Assembly: GCA_948146395.1 (NCBI GenBank) | Contig: OX411548.1 | Location: forward strand, 60,097,020-60,161,019 | Length of the DNA: 64,000 nucleotides | Source: Fragum whitleyi | Lineage: Eukaryota > Mollusca > Bivalvia > Cardiida > Cardiidae | Direction: 5' to 3' | Shown: in pieces, positions 58,331 through 64,000 of the stretch | Position numbering within the stretch: position 1 is the stretch's first letter | Layout: every line of letters starts with the position of its first letter | Made by a program: the position numbers and the translations under genes | Notes under the pieces: model-generated | What the model was told of the DNA's origin: nothing | Database searches by the model: none | The model's input: the letters and a program-made list of their open reading frames with translations, nothing else

Positions 58331-60396
58331 ATCAAATAAAGTATATAAGTTGGAACTTTTAGGAAATGTGAGAAAAGTACAGTACTCACATGGTAACTGC
58401 GTCTCACACAAAGAGTCACAATAGTTTAATGACAAATAGACAAACAGACATATATTATTTGCAAATAAGATCACTAGTTTATAAATAAATAAAGTAAATG
58501 CCAGATGAATTCATAGTTTTTAAAGTTTTACAATAAAATTTGAACATAAAAAGGTGGATGTGAAAAACCGGACTTGTTAAGTTTCTCATACTCCTTAAAC
58601 ATATTTTCTTTTACAAAAGTTAATTTCTTTACTAATAGTATGATCTTGTATTGCAGGCTTATTAATTAAGATCGTTAATGTCGTTTTACAGATGAAAAAA
58701 AGCTAATCAAATATCGTTAATTGCGGCAAACTGGTTCAGATAAAAGTTAGAAATTCCAAATAACAGAAGGGAAAACTAATGCATATTTTGAAACTTTGCA
58801 TCATGAGATTTTGTATTTGTTTTCGGATGCATCAATATTTAATATACAAGGTCGGACAGTTTATAAGTAATTATATGAACAGATAATGGAACAAGAAACT
58901 GTAATCATAATATCATTATTTTAGACAAATCAAAGGAACTTAATTTATTAGAGCGAAAAAGTTGTGTTCTTGTGCAGTATTGAATTAAAATAAAAGAAAG
59001 GGATAGATAGCAACACAAATAGATTACAATTTTTATATTCTTGATTATATAACATTTAAATCCAGACCTTACGATACATTATAAGCTGTCTTTACATGTA
59101 CTCTCTGACAAACAAAGAGCAGTATTTGCAAAGGATGCCAAATGTAACTGTCCAGTGTGTATTTAAATCACCCTCTAGCTGAAGGCTTATCAGTTTTTAA
59201 TTGCCCACATGACCATTAACTACTGTACCTGACACTGGAAATGTCTGTCTAATAACATGGTAATGGCCACTAGGGACCGATATCTGTCAATCAAAATATA
59301 ATGAATTTGAAAAATTAAAATGCTAATAACTTCATTTTGCCTGGTGCGAAAAAATGCAACTTTTTTTTACATGTTCAATTTTCTATCCTCTATCACATGG
59401 TGTAATTATAATTTCTGTTGCAATTAGTTCAAACCCATGTACTAGATTGACTGGACTAGAGGAAAATGTTTCGTTTTCACACCAAAAATAGAAAATACAT
59501 CATTCTAAATGATCTTGTAAAAAGAGAAGTGAGTTGCAAATATGACCCGTCAGGCGAAAAGGAATCTTCTTGGTAATGCGTGACGAGTCGATCATAGCCA
59601 GACTGTGCGGACTGTTCACAGGCGTAACATTTTGCCTTTGGCTTTTTTCTGAATCTGTGATGATCTTTCTTCTTTCCAGTAAGAAAAACTTTGAAATGCG
59701 AACACCGGCTGACCTCTACAGGAACCAATATCTCTCTAAGATATTTATTTTACGAAGTTCCCGGGAGGTCATTTTTGCATTACTTATCACATAAATTGCA
59801 AGTATTGTTTATTCCATCTCGCTTTCTTTCATAAACTAGTTCCTTAATTTCGATAAAATATTTTCATTTTAAATACAAAATAGAAATTTCAATAGCTTCA
59901 AAAATCAAACAGGGAATAGCTATGGTTCCTGTGCATTGTAATATCATTTAAAAGGATCTTTTCACCACTGAAGCTTGAAGTTGATAGCAAATGTACATAC
60001 AGAGATGCTCCGGAAAAAAACTGAGTCATTATGATAGCACAAAGGACAATAATCCCAAAATTATGCAACAAAAATGTTGTGGTTTTTATGCACCACTTTT
60101 CTCCTTCAAAGGTCTAAGGCCCGGTGCCACTGCACTAATGGATGAATTGAGAATGCAAAGCGTATGAAAATCTTACAATGCATCGAAAAGATGATTTGTA
60201 AGCGTACATGTGTATGTATTTATCGTTTAAAAATTATTGACCCTCTTTGTCTTTTGTCTTTCAGCGTGCGAGGAACATACGACATATGCATTCGCCCTTT
60301 CATCTTGTCTTACCAAAAAATGGGCTATATTAGAAAAAGTAGACAACAAACATTTTTGCTCTCCTTTACCACCAGTTTGCCCTTCTTTCTTTGTTC
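58331..60396. other. Unassigned; one short repeat core
   Basis: Long AT-rich stretch. At 59,595-59,640 'agactgtgcggactgttcac' matches the interspersed-repeat core also seen in the 21.7-kb palindrome. Overlapping ORFs of 74-83 codons at 59,477-59,794 cover it and lack domains. Confidence 0.45.
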
Positions 60397-60699
60397 AAAA
60401 CTTTATAGCCGCCGTCATAGCGCAGTTGGTAGCGCGACGGACGGTCATTCTAGAGGTCCCGGGTTCGATCCCCGACGGCGGCACTCATTCTTTCCGACAA
60501 TTTGTCTCTCACCAATGGGTTGATAATCGTAGACCTATGTGAGATAGTAGCTGGAGGCTAGGAAAGGATGTAATGGTTGTACTGGTGAGAGAAATACCAG
60601 GAATCCATCGTTAGGTGCTCCTGCCGCCGCGATATAGCTGAAATAATGTTGAAAGCGGCGTTAAACTCCATTCAATCAATCAATCAATCAAAGCTTTAT
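60397..60699 (+). mobile_element. Full-length tRNA-derived SINE, plus strand
   Basis: The tRNA-like head at 60,408-60,482 has GCCGCCG/CGGCGGC arms, A box TAGCGCAGTTGG and B box GGTTCGATCCC. The body contains 'tgataatcgtagacctatgt', then 'gccgccgcgatatagctgaa', 'gttgaaagcggcgttaaact' and a (CAAT)n tail to about 60,690. Flanks AAAACTTTAT (60,397-60,406) and AAAGCTTTAT (60,690-60,699) are a probable target duplication with one change. It is about 90% similar by eye to the 57-kb copy. The two large overlapping ORFs here are SINE translations, not genes. Confidence 0.93.
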
Positions 60700-60944
60700 T
60701 GTGTCGAAAGTCAATATACAATCTCTATCAATATTTACTAGTTTGTCTTTGAAAGGAAGCGAATGAAAATATGTCCTTATGTTAACGGGAAAGAAGAAAA
60801 AGATAAATGAATCTTTTAACCCCGTATAGAATTCAAATATGGATGCTTGATTCTGATGTTTATTTTCCCCTTTTTTCTGCAATCTAAATTAAGAGCGCTA
60901 GCGAGGACTCCAATCTTGCTACGAGAATACCCATGGTTATCTGC

Positions 60945-61115
60945 TTCTACAGTTAACAACATCGTGAAATTGACAAGGTGAAATTTTTTCGAATGATTTA
61001 GGAATGAAAATGAATGAGTGTGTGGATCGAGTTTTGAGTGAATTTAATGGGAGGTATTCCTATATCGCAAATTTTGTTCAGGATGAACACAATTAGCGAT
61101 GTTGATGTATGTTTT
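60945..61115 (+). repeat. Dispersed repeat X, partial copy with empty TTAA site
   Basis: 'acagttaacaacatcgtgaa', 'attgacaaggtgaaa', 'gagtgtgtggatcgagtttt' and 'ttgttcaggatgaacacaat' align with the outer half of the 44-kb and 39.8-kb copies. TTAA at 60,953-60,956 is the position occupied by MITE copy 3 in the 40-kb copy. Confidence 0.7.
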
Positions 61116-61589
61116 CCAAAACTGAAGACATTGCCTATTTGGGGTACTCACGATGATCGGCGGGCTTCCTTACTAGCATATACCGACGATGGTTTCTTTA
61201 ACTCTGAACGATTTTTAACCTACAACTTTATAACGTTAAACCTTTTTTGTATTCAAATTATGGGTTGCCCACCAGCCTGTTATTTTTGAAAGCGAACTCA
61301 GTATGTCCGAAATTGAACGATCACTAGCCTGGATTCTGCTCGTGGTGAGTGCATTTAACATCCTGTACATGAAGCTGGTTTTTTACATGAATTGTGACCT
61401 GTCTGGCAATAAGGGGTTATCTTGGAAGTGCGAAAAGTAACGATCCAAGTCAGGCTTTACCAGCTATGCGGACTAACTATTTTAACTCAGACCGAATGGA
61501 ACTTCCTTCGATGGTTTCATGATGCTTCGAATCAAAAGGTAAACAGGGTGTGCAATTATAACTTAACTTACATTTGATTTTTTTATTGA
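61116..61589. other. Unassigned
   Basis: The 83-codon ORF at 61,038-61,289 begins in repeat X and shows no domain. Confidence 0.45.
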
Positions 61590-61745
61590 AATTAGGCTTT
61601 ACATCGCCTTGTAACAATTTTCCAGTCATATCTCGGAAGCTGGGGCTACTGACCATGAGTTCCTGGTATTCCTCTTACGAAGATATATGCTTTCCGAATC
61701 TCCAGCCACTAATCCCACATAGATTTACGATTTTTTAAAAACCCT
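61590..61745 (-). mobile_element. SINE, diverged 3' part
   Basis: 'ggctttacatcgccttgtaa', 'cagtcatatctcggaagctg', 'tgagttcctggtattcctct' and 'cccacatagatttacgattt' follow the minus-strand SINE with many changes. Confidence 0.7.
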
Positions 61746-62739
61746 CTGATGTAATACATATATCGGAAGCTATGGGATATAAGAAATATCATCCTCACCC
61801 CACCCCACCCACCCTATCCCCACCGTGATTTCGAGTCTGATGCACTCCGACGGTGGCTCTACTTAAGTAAGCGACATTTTATTACATGTCCTTCATTATC
61901 ACGTCGGTTTATTTAACGACAAAAATCTAAACTTTGACATTTTGGGGAAATCTCGATTTGTCAGTTTTCCTTAGTGTATGACTAAGTTTCGTTTTACAAT
62001 AAACTTGTACTTTGTATTCACTAGCTCAATGTTGTTCAATGCTAGTGCTTTAAAAACTGATATCCTTTGTACTTGATACATATAAAGAAAGCCAATCACA
62101 TTACACTTAAATTTGCTATCCTTTACATATCAAAATTCAGTTTTGTCACTAGTATGATTATAGAGATTTTTTTCAGTCAAAACACGGATTTCTAATTTCA
62201 GTTTAAATGTTGTTGTTTGAAATTGATGTGAAGTTAATGTTTTTGCTGGCAAGTAATATTTTTGAAACATGAGAAATTTCTTAACTAAAGTGTTCGTGTA
62301 ATGTGTCTATGTCTTTGAAATGTGTGTGCTCATTACAACCTCCTATGCTTGATGGTGATCACCATGGCAACTAACCCAAGAATGCCAGTTTCGTAAAATT
62401 TAAACATAGATAATTGCTTTAGGTGTCAGTAAAATAATCACCTGTTTCTTGTCTGTGCATGTATGGTAGAAAATTTGCCGGTACATATAGAATAGAAGCA
62501 CTCTACCTTAAGTTTTTTTTTTTTCAAACTATGCAAGTTGATAATTATAATTTGTTGAATACTATTTCTCTTTAGAAAAATAAATTTTCGACCTAAAGAC
62601 ATACATGCATTATTTTTAAATAAAAGAAATCACAGGCTGTAATTATAACCCTAAACAGCTCTTTAGTTGTCACAGAGTTCTAGAAAACAATACCCTGTCA
62701 ATACTTTTACAGGTAATGTCCCCGGTAAATAAATATGCA
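61746..62739. other. Unassigned
   Basis: AT-rich. 'caccccaccccacccaccct' near 61,797 is a C-rich microsatellite. An X-box-like ATCACCATGGCAAC is at 62,358-62,371. Confidence 0.45.
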
Positions 62740-62865
62740 ACTTTGTTAGGATTCGAACCAGGGACCTCTTTGTCCAAAAGCGAGAGCTATAATGCGTTGC
62801 TATAAAAAGCTGGCTTGTACGACAAGGCAGAACAAAACCCCTTACACATAAACCGGCTACCATAT
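62740..62865 (-). ncRNA. tRNA-like SINE head
   Basis: On the minus strand 'gaggtccctggttcgaatcc' gives a perfect B box GGTTCGAATCC, preceded by 'attatagctctcgcttttgg', a poor A box. This resembles SINE heads but with a different sequence from the 57/60-kb family. Confidence 0.55.
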
Positions 62866-63744
62866 ATAGTTAAAACAAAAGCAATCATAACATCATAACT
62901 ACAGTACAAACTTTAGTTACAAGGCAGACGAAATTTATAAAAGGATTTTGTTAAGAAATAAATACGTAATTAACTTCAAAATTCAAGTTTGGGTTTTACT
63001 ATACAACGTTGCCAATTGCATATTATCAATTAAATAAATCATTCGAATCTTCTTCAAAATGTAAGCGGTCTGGATGTGTTGTAAGTTCATGTTTAACAGA
63101 GTTTCTTAATGGAACAAACAAAACATATTAAAATTCCAAAATAAGATCTTGAGACAAACTAGACACTAACACCAGTTATTCCTGGATATTGATGTGCAGA
63201 GGATATAACAGGACATTAAGAATCAGCCCCGACCCCTAACTGACTAAAGAAAACAAACCCCGGGAGTAATGGCTATTAACGGATAACAAGTCAGATTTAT
63301 GGCATTAGTCCCAGTGCTCATTTCACCTATCTACGGTCTCCGGTGCATTTCTTAAAAGGGAGCAATATTCTTCGCATGTAATCTTCTGAGTATTAAAGTT
63401 GTGTCAGGCTTGTAAATCCAGACAAATTTCTGGTGGTTGTCCAGATAATTCATAAAATGGCAGATCCAGGATTTTGGTAAACAGATTCGATATTATGATT
63501 TGGTGGTGGTGTTGGGGGGGTTTAGCTCCAAAGGCAACTTGCCCTTTTGTCATGGCGCTGTTTCAATTGTGTCAGTCGGTCTATGAGTGGGTTTTCCAGT
63601 CTTAGGCTTTTTCTTTATAAGTTGAAGTGATCAACAGTGGGTAGACTCATGACAGGGTGCCTGGCTAGCTCATTTGGTAGAGCCTAGAGTTTTGGTTTCA
63701 AACAGAGAATGCCGAGTTAGGCCAATTGGTAGTGGTATAGGCCG
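62866..63744. other. Unassigned, with weak tRNA-like motif
   Basis: 'tggctagctcatttggtaga' at 63,661-63,680 is A-box-like, but the matching B box is only 'ggtttcaaac'. Otherwise nothing is recognised. Confidence 0.4.
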
Positions 63745-63850
63745 GTGTCCCAGGGTAACCTGTCCCCTGGGTAACGTGTCCCTGGGGACACATTACCCTA
63801 GAAATCAGCCGGGGTAACCTGTCCCCCCCTGGGGTAACCTGTCCCCCCTA
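63745..63850. repeat. Cluster of GGTAACCTGTCCC motifs with hairpin
   Basis: 'gggtaacctgtcccc' starts at 63,753, a variant 'gggtaacgtgtccc' at 63,769, and further copies at 63,811-63,826 and 63,830-63,847. An inverted copy 'ggacacattaccc' ends at 63,798, so 63,769-63,798 is a hairpin with 13-bp arms and one mismatch. It could be the subterminal region of an element continuing past the window; the final 150 bp are otherwise unassigned. Confidence 0.7.
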
Positions 63851-64000
63851 CAGATATTGTAAACCAATATTTAGTCACATTTCTTTTAGGCGACACCAAA
63901 TAAATTTTTAGATTCTCATCCCCACCCGCCCCTAAAAATAACGCCCGCCCCGAACTTTTTTATTTGTGACAAACAAAAAACAAAACAAAAAAAAACCGAC

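Noticed and set aside
60408..60482. Functional tRNA gene
   Set aside because: Acceptor, A and B boxes are good, but the anticodon arm does not pair, and the sequence is fused to a SINE body with target duplications.
60164..60542. ORFs of 101 and 119 codons over the 60-kb SINE
   Set aside because: The C-terminal halves are the SINE head and body; the peptide is the known SINE translation artefact, and the N-terminal halves lack domains.

Overview
This is animal nuclear DNA with no recognisable intact protein-coding gene. It is AT-rich and almost every part that can be assigned is transposon-derived or tandemly repeated. Three things point to a lophotrochozoan, most likely a bivalve mollusc: tRNA-headed SINEs whose conserved 3' region ends in a GGCGTTAAAC-type motif, tandem-unit repeats rich in 'gaccttgacctt' and 'cagacagacggacag', and 'tgtccgtccgtc' dispersed-repeat heads. 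The host call is recall of repeat style, not a database match.

Layout. 1-20.3 kb is a mosaic of tandem repeat families with units of roughly 125-163 bp: a 156-bp family at 1-1.2 kb, a 163-bp family inside a bounded element at 2.75-4.02 kb, and families called here A, B, C, D and E. Families A, B, D and E occur in one orientation at 6-14.3 kb, and A, D and E recur inverted at 16.9-20.3 kb. SINE copies and a hAT-transposase-like scrap are interspersed. 20.3-25.7 kb is AT-rich and holds two strong hairpins, two copies of a TTAA-flanked hairpin MITE, and decayed non-LTR retrotransposon pieces on the minus strand.

25,686-39,782 is the centrepiece: a 14.1-kb fold-back structure. Its termini are a perfect 94-bp inverted repeat. 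Each arm is a long array of 64-bp units (about 77 left, about 54 right), and the units are themselves made of direct and inverted copies of the heptamer AGACATT. The 5.6-kb interior holds two pieces of a decayed non-LTR reverse transcriptase, tRNA-like sequences, a SINE and unassigned short ORFs. No transposase was recognised.

39.8-46.1 kb carries copies of another dispersed repeat in inverted orientation. One is split by a MITE at a TTAA whose unoccupied counterpart is visible in a further copy at 60.95 kb. A candidate membrane-anchored first exon lies at 45.7-46.07 kb. 46-64 kb is mainly unassigned low-GC DNA with a weak cadherin-like relic, a long CT microsatellite, a pogo/mariner-like MITE with TA flanks, a CpG-rich MITE with TTA flanks, two near-full-length SINEs in opposite orientation with target-site duplications, and a cluster of GGTAACCTGTCCC motifs at the right edge.

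There is no operon-like cooperation to describe. The relationships are insertional: SINEs, MITEs and the fold-back element sit in or beside older repeats, giving a partial relative chronology. I could not run searches or alignments; copy numbers and boundaries are by eye.
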